A stretch of DNA of 60,957 bases from an uncultured Lachnospiraceae bacterium (lineage in GTDB: Bacteria; Bacillota; Clostridia; Lachnospirales; Lachnospiraceae), in assembly GCA_910584585.1 (NCBI GenBank), contig CAJUBP010000026.1, forward strand, positions 1 to 60,957, in the 5' to 3' direction. A program made the position numbers and the translations under genes. The notes under the pieces were generated by a model, which worked only from the letters and a program-made list of their open reading frames with translations, did not search any database and was not told where the DNA came from. Positions 6,891 to 14,768 of the stretch are shown one piece after another. Every line of letters starts with the position of its first letter. The stretch's first letter is position 1.

Positions 6891-8708
6891 TTAGGAAAGT
6901 TTTGTCTTTTTTATCATCTGGCAGAATTCCCGGTTGCTGTTTGTGCGCACAAACAGATTCAAAATGCTCTCCACAGCTTCGTCTGTTTTCATGCCGTTAA
7001 TGGCCCGGCGCATAATCTCCACAGCCTCCTGCTCTTCCCGGTTCAGCAGCAGATCTTCTCTTCTGGTTCCGGAACCGGTGATATCCACTGCCGGAAAAAT
7101 TCTCCGCTCGGAAAGCTTGCGATCCAGAATCAGCTCCATATTGCCGGTTCCTTTAAATTCCTCATAAATCACATCATCCATACGGCTTCCGGTGTCCACT
7201 AACGCAGTGGCCAGAATCGTAATGCTGCCCCCTTCCCGCATATTCCGGGCTGCGCCAAAGAACCGCTTCGGCATATGTAACGCTGCCGGGTCAATACCGC
7301 CGGATAATGTTCTTCCGCTGGGAGGAACAATCAGATTGTAGGCTCTGGCCAGGCGGGTAATGCTGTCTAAGAGGATCATCACGTCTTTTCCATGTTCCAC
7401 CAGACGCCTTGCCCGTTCAATTACCATCTCCGATACACGTTTGTGATGTTCCGGAAGTTCGTCAAAAGTAGAGTAAATTACCTCCACATTCTTCCCTTCA
7501 ATTGCCTCCTTGATATCTGTTACCTCTTCGGGACGCTCATCAATCAAAAGGATTATTAAATGCATCCTGGGATTATTTCTGGTGACTGCCTTTGCCACCT
7601 GTTTCAAGAGCGTGGTCTTTCCTGCTTTGGGCTGGGACACAATCATTCCGCGCTGCCCTTTTCCGATTGGCGATACAATATCCATAATCCGCATGGCCAC
7701 CGCTGTCCGATCTGTCTCCAGCCGTATTCTCTCATTGGGGAAAATCGGAGTCAAATCTTCAAAATTCGGCCGTTTCAGAATTTCAGACGGATGGTTTCCA
7801 TTGATACTCTTAATATACAAAAGCGCACTGAACTTCTCCTGCTGGGTCTTTACTCTTGTATTTCCGTGGATAATATCGCCGGTTTTCAGACCGAATTTAC
7901 GGATTTGAGAAGGAGATACGTAGACATCGTGATCTCCTGGAAGATAATTCTCACAGCGGATAAATCCATATCCATCGGGCATCACTTCCAGAATCCCGTG
8001 GGCGCTGATTCCGCTGTCCAGCTCCGGATTGTCTATCTCAATCCCGTCCGACGTGATAATCCGGTTGGGCTTGCGGTCCGAATTCTGGATTCTGCGTTCT
8101 TCTCTCCTGTCTTCCTGATTCTGCGTTCTCTGTTCTTCTCTTCTGCCATCCGCCGGCTGCGCTTTCCGCTCTTCCTTTCCGCCCTCTGCTGACAGAACTT
8201 TCCGATCCTCTCTTCCGCTTTCTGTTGATTGAGCCCTCCGCTCTCCCCTTCCGCTTTCTGACGGCTGAGCTTTCCGTTCTTCTCTTCCGCTTTCTGAAGC
8301 TTGAGTTCTCCGCTCTTCTCTTCCACTTTCTGACGCTTGAGTTCTCCGTTCTTCTCTTCCGCTTTCTGACGCTTGAGTTCTCCGTTCTTCTCTTCCGTTT
8401 TCTGCTGGCTGAGCTTTCCGTTCTTCTCTTCCGCTTTCTGACGGCTGTGCTGTCCGTTCTTCTTCTGAATTCTGTACGTTCCGCGCTTCCCCTCCGCTTT
8501 CTGACGGCTGCACGCTGCGGCCTTCTGCCGATTGAGTCTGCTTGTCTTCCGGCTGTCCTTCTTGCTCTTTGCCGGAAGTTTTCTCGTCCTCCTGAAGCAT
8601 CAATTCCACAAGTTCACGCTTCTTCAATCCGGAAAGATGCCTTAATCCCCTCGCTTTTGCTACTTCTCTCAACACAGTTACTGATAAACTCTCATATTTT
8701 TCTCTCAT
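6891..8708 (-). CDS. rho: Transcription termination factor Rho with a long repeat insert
   Basis: 605 aa, longer than the usual 420-430. Residues 1-40 are the Rho N-terminal helical domain (LSVTVLREVAKARGL). Residues about 66-212 are an insert of 12-residue repeats. The cold-shock RNA-binding domain follows at about 235-305 (GILEVMPDGYGFIR), then the ATPase core with P-loop QPKAGKTT at about 359-367 and LIDERPEEVTD. AAAGGAGA precedes the ATG. N-terminal insertion domains are known in Rho of several Clostridia; here it is Arg/Glu/Ser rich rather than Asn/Gln rich. Core function in RNA-dependent termination should be intact. Confidence 0.97.
   Translation of the reverse strand: MREKYESLSVTVLREVAKARGLRHLSGLKKRELVELMLQEDEKTSGKEQEGQPEDKQTQSAEGRSVQPSESGGEARNVQNSEEERTAQPSESGREERKAQPAENGREERRTQASESGREERRTQASESGREERRTQASESGREERKAQPSESGRGERRAQSTESGREDRKVLSAEGGKEERKAQPADGRREEQRTQNQEDRREERRIQNSDRKPNRIITSDGIEIDNPELDSGISAHGILEVMPDGYGFIRCENYLPGDHDVYVSPSQIRKFGLKTGDIIHGNTRVKTQQEKFSALLYIKSINGNHPSEILKRPNFEDLTPIFPNERIRLETDRTAVAMRIMDIVSPIGKGQRGMIVSQPKAGKTTLLKQVAKAVTRNNPRMHLIILLIDERPEEVTDIKEAIEGKNVEVIYSTFDELPEHHKRVSEMVIERARRLVEHGKDVMILLDSITRLARAYNLIVPPSGRTLSGGIDPAALHMPKRFFGAARNMREGGSITILATALVDTGSRMDDVIYEEFKGTGNMELILDRKLSERRIFPAVDITGSGTRREDLLLNREEQEAVEIMRRAINGMKTDEAVESILNLFVRTNSNREFCQMIKKTKLS
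8073..8513 (-). repeat. 36-bp coding repeats inside rho (12-aa unit SESGREERRTQA)
   Basis: About a dozen variants of the 12-residue unit occur in tandem. The central copies are nearly identical (SESGREERRTQA three times) and the outer ones have diverged (PAENGREERR, STESGREDRK, SAEGGKEERK). The pattern fits expansion and contraction by slippage or unequal crossover. The repeats also create long open frames on the opposite strand, which are artefacts. Confidence 0.9.
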
Positions 8709-8860
8709 CTCTTTCTCCTTTTGACTGCCATTTTCGGGAATCTCTGTCAGATCAGACTATGATTACAACTGCTGTTTCTTATCAGCAGAAAATGATATAC
8801 AGAAATTTCAATGAATCTCATTATACACCATCTTTTTATAAATAGGAAGTACTTTTTTCC

Positions 8861-8889
8861 TTGATTTGTATTTTTTTTCATGATATCCT
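8861..8889 (+). promoter_or_regulatory. Probable promoter of the malic enzyme gene
   Basis: TTGATT at 8861-8866, a 17-base spacer and TATCCT at 8884-8889, upstream of the AAAGGAG ribosome site of the gene at 8944. Confidence 0.5.
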
Positions 8890-8943
8890 TAAAAGAGTGA
8901 TTATTAATCAGTAATAATTTTTCAAAAAAAGGAGCGGTTCATT

Positions 8944-10098
8944 ATGACAACCAGTGAAAAAGCAATCTTTCTGCATAAAGAATGGAACGGCAAACTTGAA
9001 ACGATATCCAAATCCCCCGTCAAAAACAGGGAGGATCTGTCCATCGCATATACCCCGGGAGTAGCGGAGCCCTGTAAACTGATTGCCGAAAATCCCGACG
9101 ACGCTTATCTGTATACCATGAAAGCCAATACCGTAGCCGTTGTCTCCGACGGCAGCGCCGTGCTGGGGCTTGGAAACATCGGCCCTTACGCCGCCATGCC
9201 TGTGATGGAGGGCAAATGCGTCTTATTCAAAGAGTTCGGCGGCATCAATGCCATTCCTATCTGTCTGGATACTCAGGACACGGAAGAAATTATCAAAACG
9301 GTCACTTATCTGGCCCCCGGCTTCGGCGGCATCAACCTGGAGGATATCTCAGCCCCCCGCTGCTTTGAAATTGAAGAACGGCTGAAACAAAGGCTGAATA
9401 TCCCTGTGTTTCATGATGACCAGCACGGGACCGCAATTGTGGTGCTGGCCGGCGTCATCAACGCCTTAAAGGTCACCGGAAAAGAAAAAGAACACTGCCG
9501 CGTGGTGGTAAACGGCGCAGGCTCCGCCGGAATCGCCATCACCCGTCTGCTGCTGACCTGGGGATTTCCTCACATTACCATGTGTGACCGTCAGGGAATT
9601 ATCCACAAGAATTATCCGGGCCTCAACTGGATGCAGCAAAAAATGACAGAGCTTACCAACTTAGAACAGCAGACCGGCACTCTGGCGGACGCTTTAAAAG
9701 GCGCAGATATCTTTGTAGGCGTCTCTGCTCCTGGAATCGTAACTTCTGAAATGGTCTCTTCCATGAACAAGGACGCCATCCTGTTCGCTATGGCAAACCC
9801 GGTTCCGGAGATCATGCCGGACATTGCCAAAGCCGCCGGCGCAAAAATCGTGGGCACCGGACGCAGCGATTTTCCCAATCAAATCAATAATGTAGTGGCC
9901 TTTCCGGGGATTTTCAAAGGCGCATTGGAGGGAAGAGCCTCCCAAATCACCGAAGAAATGAAACTGGCCGCCGCAGAGGCCATTGCCGGTCTGGTCTCAG
10001 AGGAACAGCTCCGCGCAGATTTTATTATGCCGGAAGCCTTTGATCCAAGAGTGGCGCAGGCGGTAAGCCACGCGGTGAAATCCCATATTTCCAGGTAA
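8944..10098 (+). CDS. NAD(P)-dependent malic enzyme (decarboxylating)
   Basis: 384 aa, the short bacterial form. It has the N-terminal malic domain (SIAYTPGVAEPC, VVSDGSAVLGLGNIG), the FHDDQHGTA metal/substrate motif and a Rossmann NAD domain with VVNGAGSAGIAI. It converts malate to pyruvate and CO2 with reduction of NAD(P). AAAGGAG lies just before the ATG. It is divergent from rho, and the radical SAM gene follows five bases downstream, so the two are probably co-transcribed. Confidence 0.95.
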   Translation: MTTSEKAIFLHKEWNGKLETISKSPVKNREDLSIAYTPGVAEPCKLIAENPDDAYLYTMKANTVAVVSDGSAVLGLGNIGPYAAMPVMEGKCVLFKEFGGINAIPICLDTQDTEEIIKTVTYLAPGFGGINLEDISAPRCFEIEERLKQRLNIPVFHDDQHGTAIVVLAGVINALKVTGKEKEHCRVVVNGAGSAGIAITRLLLTWGFPHITMCDRQGIIHKNYPGLNWMQQKMTELTNLEQQTGTLADALKGADIFVGVSAPGIVTSEMVSSMNKDAILFAMANPVPEIMPDIAKAAGAKIVGTGRSDFPNQINNVVAFPGIFKGALEGRASQITEEMKLAAAEAIAGLVSEEQLRADFIMPEAFDPRVAQAVSHAVKSHISR

Positions 10099-10103
10099 CC
10101 CCA

Positions 10104-11126
10104 ATGCGGTGGAATGACAAACGGTATTATGCCCTGGATTATTACCTGAAACAGACCTTCGGGGAAAAAGTCTACCGCCTGTCCTTAAACGGCGGCATGA
10201 CCTGCCCCAACCGGGACGGCTCGTTAGGCAATCGGGGATGCATTTTCTGCAGTTCAAAGGGAAGCGGGGATTTTTCCCAGTCCTCCCGCCTTACGATTGG
10301 GCAGCAATTATCCTTTGCCAAGCAGCAGATCCGGGAAAAACGGAACTGCCGGAAATTTATCGCCTATTTCCAGGCGTACACCAACACCTATGCCCCTGTT
10401 GAGGTTTTGCGAAAACTGTTCTGGGAAGCAATCTCAGATCCGGATGTGGTCGTCCTGTCCATTGCCACACGGCCAGACTGCCTGTCAGAAGAAATTTTAT
10501 CCCTGCTGGATGAGCTGAATCAGTACAAGCCTGTCTGGATTGAACTGGGACTGCAGACCATCCATCCGGAAACCAGCCGCCTGATCCGAAGCGGATTTAC
10601 ACTGGAATGTTTTCACCAGGCCGTGGCGGATTTGACCAGGCGGCAGATTGCCGTTATTGTTCATGTGATACTGGGACTGCCAGGCGAAACCAGGCAGCAG
10701 ATGCTGGAGACGGTTTCCCATGTGGGACATCTTCCCGTTTTCGGCATAAAGCTGCAATTGCTCCATGTGCTGGCCGACACAGATTTGGGCGCGCTCTATC
10801 AAAAGCAGCCCTTTCCTCTATTTTCTATGGAAGAATACTGCGAACTGATTGGCGACTGTCTGGAACTTCTGCCGGAAACGATTACCATACACCGGCTCAC
10901 CGGCGACGGCCCGAAGGAATTACTGCTGGCCCCTCTTTGGAGCAGCGCAAAACGAACTGTTTTAAATCAGATCCAGAAAACCCTGAAAGACCGGGACACC
11001 TGGCAGGGAAAATATTATATTCCGGACGGAAACGCCGAATCATTGCGGCACTCCCTATGCTGTGATTCCAGGCCCACCGTCCGCGTAAGGAGTGAAGAAA
11101 ATGGCAGAAGCCCTGACGCAATATAA
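10104..11126 (+). CDS. TIGR01212-family radical SAM protein (YhcC-like)
   Basis: 340 aa. The iron-sulfur cysteines appear in CPNRDGSLGNRGCIFC, the YhcC-type spaced motif, and LGLQTIHPETSRLIRSGF and HVILGLPGET are typical of the family. Members are implicated in RNA or cofactor modification, but the substrate is not settled. Its last bases overlap the start of the DUF4364 gene. Confidence 0.92.
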   Translation: MRWNDKRYYALDYYLKQTFGEKVYRLSLNGGMTCPNRDGSLGNRGCIFCSSKGSGDFSQSSRLTIGQQLSFAKQQIREKRNCRKFIAYFQAYTNTYAPVEVLRKLFWEAISDPDVVVLSIATRPDCLSEEILSLLDELNQYKPVWIELGLQTIHPETSRLIRSGFTLECFHQAVADLTRRQIAVIVHVILGLPGETRQQMLETVSHVGHLPVFGIKLQLLHVLADTDLGALYQKQPFPLFSMEEYCELIGDCLELLPETITIHRLTGDGPKELLLAPLWSSAKRTVLNQIQKTLKDRDTWQGKYYIPDGNAESLRHSLCCDSRPTVRVRSEENGRSPDAI

Positions 11127-11616
11127 ATTGATCGTATTGTACATGTTAGATCATGTGGATTTTCCATTGACCAACACCCAGATTTCCAATTTTGTACTGG
11201 AAAAAGAATATACAACTTATTTTAACATTCAGCAGGCCATCAGTGAATTGATTGATTCTAAATTGATCCGGGCAGAATCCACCCACAATAACACCTGCTA
11301 TTACATTATGCCTGCCGGCAGAGAAACCCTGTCCTATTTTCCAGACAAGCTGTCTGCTGCCATCAAATCGGATGTTCTGACCTATTTTAAAGAAAACAGT
11401 ATGAAACTGCGACAGGAAACCTCCGTGATTGCAGACTTTTACAAAACCACCTCCCAGGAATTTGCTGTGCGGTGCCAAATCAAGAAAAAGGAACGTTCTC
11501 TGATTGACCTGACGATTACCGTTCGGGAAAAAGAACAGGCGGAGGCTATCTGCGCCAACTGGAAAAAACAGAATGAAGAAGTGTATGGGTATTTGATGGA
11601 TTTGCTGATGAACTGA
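11101..11616 (+). CDS. DUF4364 family protein
   Basis: 171 aa. The start ATG at 11101 has AAGGAG eight bases upstream; a GTG at 11092 is possible but less well placed. The N-terminal part (LIVLYMLDHVDFPLTNTQIS) reads as a winged-helix fold, so a DNA-binding or regulatory role is plausible. The family is common in Lachnospiraceae and lacks a defined function. It overlaps the end of the radical SAM gene by 26 bases. Confidence 0.85.
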   Translation: MAEALTQYKLIVLYMLDHVDFPLTNTQISNFVLEKEYTTYFNIQQAISELIDSKLIRAESTHNNTCYYIMPAGRETLSYFPDKLSAAIKSDVLTYFKENSMKLRQETSVIADFYKTTSQEFAVRCQIKKKERSLIDLTITVREKEQAEAICANWKKQNEEVYGYLMDLLMN

Positions 11617-11620
11617 GAAG

Positions 11621-11651
11621 CCGTTACCAAATCCTTTCTCTTTGGTAACGG
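11621..11651 (+). other. Strong hairpin after DUF4364
   Basis: An 11-bp perfect stem (CCGTTACCAAA / TTTGGTAACGG) lies four bases after the stop codon. No T-run follows, so classic intrinsic termination is uncertain. It may stabilise the 3' end. The following bases, 11690-11800, resemble the element at 48.83-49.16 kb. Confidence 0.5.
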
Positions 11652-11813
11652 AAGTCACTGCCAGCGCGCCATTTCTCTTAAATTTGAGAAACGGAGGTTA
11701 TTGCGGATTGCCTTTTCCCTTAGATTTTGGAAACAGAAGGAAATGCCGGAGCGCCTTCCTCACATAAACTGGGCACTTCGGTATTTCCTGTGTATCGGAA
11801 CATATCTTTCCGT

Positions 11814-14429
11814 TTATTTCTTTATTTTACCGCTTAATTTTGTTTTGCTCCATGTACTGTACAACATATCTGTGCCGGATTTCTTGTAACTGCGTATTCT
11901 TACATAGTATTTCCTGCCGGATTTTAACTTTTTGAAAGTGTAAGAAGTCTTTGCCAGTTTACTGGATTTCAGGTTTTTCTTAAATTTTTTATCCGTGCTT
12001 ATCTGGACCTGGTATCCTGACGCTTTCTTATCTTTTGCCCATTTCACGGTAAGTTTTCTGCCTTTTACTGCTTTGGCTGATTTCACAGAAGGCTTCTTCG
12101 GGCTTACCTTAATGGTCACTTCCTTAGACGCCTCTCCTGCTTTCATGGTTATAACAGCAACTCCTGTATTTTTGATGGTTACTGTCCCGGTATTCTGATC
12201 CACAGCGGCAATTTTGGGGTTGGAACTTGCAAAGGTCATTTTGCCGTTGGAGGATGCATTGATTTTGAAGGATTTTGCGCCGTACACAACGTTATATACT
12301 GTTTTGGGGCAGGTAATGGATATTGCCGGGCTCTGACTCTGATCCTTTGCTTCTGTAATTGTAAAGCCAGCTGTCTTGCTGCCGGTGTATCTGCCCTTGC
12401 CTGTAACAGTCACAGCTGCGGTTCCCACCTTAATATTGTTGCTGTAAGAAACGGTGTAATCTGTATTTAAAACTAATGTTTTATCATTCAGCTTCACGGT
12501 TACGGATGGAGTCTTGGCTGTTCCGTCGTATGTGTAGCTAGTTGGAGACAAGGTTATGGACGCTTTAGAGAGATCAAAGCCAACTTCTGTACTGCCCTCG
12601 TCTGTTCCTCCGCCGTTTCCTGTGTTGCCGCCTCCCGGGGTTCCTCCATTTCCTGAGTCACCGCCTGTACTTCCTCCGTCTCCTGTATCGTCATCGCCAC
12701 CTGTGCTTCCCCCGTTCCCTGAATCGCCTGTTTCCTCATCCCCAACGATCGTAAAATGGACTGTCTTACTTCCTGTATACCTGAATTTTCCTGTGACTGT
12801 CACTGACGCTGTTCCTGGATTTGTATTATTACTGTACGTAACAGTACAATCTCTAAATCCTAATGGGACGTCACCCATCTTTACTGTTACAGTTGGCGTC
12901 TTGTCTATTCCATCATAATCATAACTGTCTTGGCTCAATGTCACAGTTGCTTCTGAAATATCAGTAGGGATATAGTCATATCTAATGTTTGCCTTAGACA
13001 CTACCGTATCAGCTATTTTACGCACATTATTCCACTGCTCTTCAGTACCGGTAAAATATATTTCACTCAGAGGACAAGAAGTAAATGCAGCTGACCCTAT
13101 CGTTGTTACACTCTTGGGAATTAAAACAGTGGTCACACCAGAAGAAGCAAACGCTTTCATACCTATCGTTGATATTCCCTGAGGAATTTCCACTTCGGTA
13201 AGCATCAGGCAATTCATAAACATTTCTTCACCCATGCTGTCTATACTTTGGGGTAACGTTATATTCATCAACTTATAGCATTGCATAAACATGTTGTTCC
13301 CCAGTTTTACCTGTTGGCTGCCAGGAGCAAATACTGCGCTTACCATTTCCTGGCATTGAAAAAATGCTGACCCACCTACCTCCTTAATACTGGCTGGCAA
13401 CACGATAGATGTAAGACTTGTACAAGATTGGAAAGCGCTTTGTCCGACAATTTCCACTCCCTCAGAAACAGTCACTGAACTGAGATTGACACATGAATGG
13501 AACGCGCTGTCACCGATAGTCTTCACGCTGCCAGGAATATTTACGTAAAGCAATGAGGACTTTTGAAAAGCGCTGCTGCCAATTTCCGTTACGCTGGCAG
13601 GAATCTCAACATTATAAATCCCGCATTCCTGAAAAGCGCAGGAACCTACAGTGGTAACGCCATTCTCAATCACAACTTTGCGAACTTGGTCTCTCTTCTC
13701 TTTCCACGGCTGATTTTCCGCACTGTCGAAATTTGGCATAGCTCCCGTACCTGAGATAGTCAATGTTCCCGCCTTCGTCAGATTCCAGGTAAGCCCCGTG
13801 TCAAGAGTCCCTGAACCAATTGATGTATTTGCGTCAGGCTCTTCCTTCGAAACATAATTTTCCGGGTAACGGGTGATATAAGCGCTTACACTGCTCATCA
13901 CCTGCTCCTTAGAAATCGGCCTTCCCCAATGAATCGAAGCGTTATAATTTCCTTCCGCAACGACCACGCCTGCGTCTGTCGCCTCAAGCACAATCACAGT
14001 ATGAGAGTTACCATTTACCCGCAGGATATCTCCGGGCTTTATATCCTCAAATGTAAATTCACTCGGCGCGTACATCCTAGCCGGCAAAGCGCCGAATGCC
14101 GCGTCACTGAGGATAAAAGCAAAGGCTACGCAGCCCACAGCGACAATATTCGTTCCACCAAGGGGACCGCCTTTCCAACGGTAATCTCCCTCTGGATTTG
14201 CGTTGGTCCAAGGCATTCCCTCCGGATACGTATCCTTTTGCGCAATCATAGCCTCGTAGACTCCCTGTTCCGTAAGATCGGCGGCGTCACTTGCGCTCAG
14301 CCCGGCCGCGGATTCTTCCATAAGAACATCTTCTTGCCGCGAAAGCTCTCCCTGCCCTGCGTACGCCACTGACTGGGTCGAAATACATAGGCACAGAGTT
14401 AAAATAACCGAAAGAATTTGTTTTTTCAA
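11814..14429 (-). CDS. Secreted BspA-type leucine-rich repeat protein with a cysteine-peptidase-like head
   Basis: 871 aa. The start is TTG, decided by AGGAGG upstream. Residues 1-25 are a signal peptide ending in VAYA. Residues about 85-190 resemble an NlpC/P60- or CHAP-like domain, with a candidate Cys100 (AVGCVAFAF) and His143 (NSHTVIV). Residues 250-480 are LRR_5 repeats of the form TTVGSCAFQEC. Two YDGTAKTPSVTV-type beta modules follow, joined by a Gly/Ser/Asp-rich linker. A Big-2-like module and a C-terminal fibronectin-III-like domain (GYQVQISTDKKF, YYVRIRSYK) end it. No LPxTG is seen. It is probably secreted and acts in adhesion or peptidoglycan or protein binding. Confidence 0.85.
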   Translation of the reverse strand: MKKQILSVILTLCLCISTQSVAYAGQGELSRQEDVLMEESAAGLSASDAADLTEQGVYEAMIAQKDTYPEGMPWTNANPEGDYRWKGGPLGGTNIVAVGCVAFAFILSDAAFGALPARMYAPSEFTFEDIKPGDILRVNGNSHTVIVLEATDAGVVVAEGNYNASIHWGRPISKEQVMSSVSAYITRYPENYVSKEEPDANTSIGSGTLDTGLTWNLTKAGTLTISGTGAMPNFDSAENQPWKEKRDQVRKVVIENGVTTVGSCAFQECGIYNVEIPASVTEIGSSAFQKSSLLYVNIPGSVKTIGDSAFHSCVNLSSVTVSEGVEIVGQSAFQSCTSLTSIVLPASIKEVGGSAFFQCQEMVSAVFAPGSQQVKLGNNMFMQCYKLMNITLPQSIDSMGEEMFMNCLMLTEVEIPQGISTIGMKAFASSGVTTVLIPKSVTTIGSAAFTSCPLSEIYFTGTEEQWNNVRKIADTVVSKANIRYDYIPTDISEATVTLSQDSYDYDGIDKTPTVTVKMGDVPLGFRDCTVTYSNNTNPGTASVTVTGKFRYTGSKTVHFTIVGDEETGDSGNGGSTGGDDDTGDGGSTGGDSGNGGTPGGGNTGNGGGTDEGSTEVGFDLSKASITLSPTSYTYDGTAKTPSVTVKLNDKTLVLNTDYTVSYSNNIKVGTAAVTVTGKGRYTGSKTAGFTITEAKDQSQSPAISITCPKTVYNVVYGAKSFKINASSNGKMTFASSNPKIAAVDQNTGTVTIKNTGVAVITMKAGEASKEVTIKVSPKKPSVKSAKAVKGRKLTVKWAKDKKASGYQVQISTDKKFKKNLKSSKLAKTSYTFKKLKSGRKYYVRIRSYKKSGTDMLYSTWSKTKLSGKIKK

Positions 14430-14522
14430 TTTTATAACCTCCTGTTTAAGCTTTGAGAGAGTTTCGTTTGTAATCTTCTACTCTAAACAAAAATCCTCCC
14501 AGAATAAAATATAATTTAGCAA

Positions 14523-14551
14523 ATTATACCACGGGAAAGAATGTTACACAA
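14523..14551 (-). promoter_or_regulatory. Promoter of the BspA-type gene
   Basis: Minus-strand TTGTGT, a 17-base spacer and TATAAT, about 90 bases upstream of the TTG start. Confidence 0.6.
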
Positions 14552-14606
14552 GCAGATTTTTCAGATATTTTACCAGGTTTTCCCAATTATTTCAGGACAA
14601 AGGAAA

Positions 14607-14642
14607 GCAGAAGCGTATTTTTCTCAAAACACTCGCTTCTGC
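14607..14642 (-). terminator. Hairpin ending the beta-mannosidase operon
   Basis: Perfect 9-bp inverted repeat GCAGAAGCG / CGCTTCTGC. It lies about 130 bases beyond the mannosidase stop. The T-run on the minus strand is weak (TTTCCTTT). The rest of 14430-14768 shows only the BspA promoter. Confidence 0.45.
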
Positions 14643-14768
14643 CTTTTATCCGCGTTCTCAACTATAGTCATGAACCAAATGATTTGCCGGCCGATTCTCT
14701 CCTTCCCAAGAAAAATAGCGCGTCATTTGGCAAATACGTATATTCTTAAGACACGCTCTAAGACGTTT

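Noticed and set aside
8225..8845. Long plus-strand open frame opposite rho
   Set aside because: It exists only because the rho repeats are open in several frames; the product is a low-complexity mirror of the repeat.
11621..11651. Classic intrinsic terminator after DUF4364
   Set aside because: The stem is strong but no T-run follows, so it is listed only as a hairpin.
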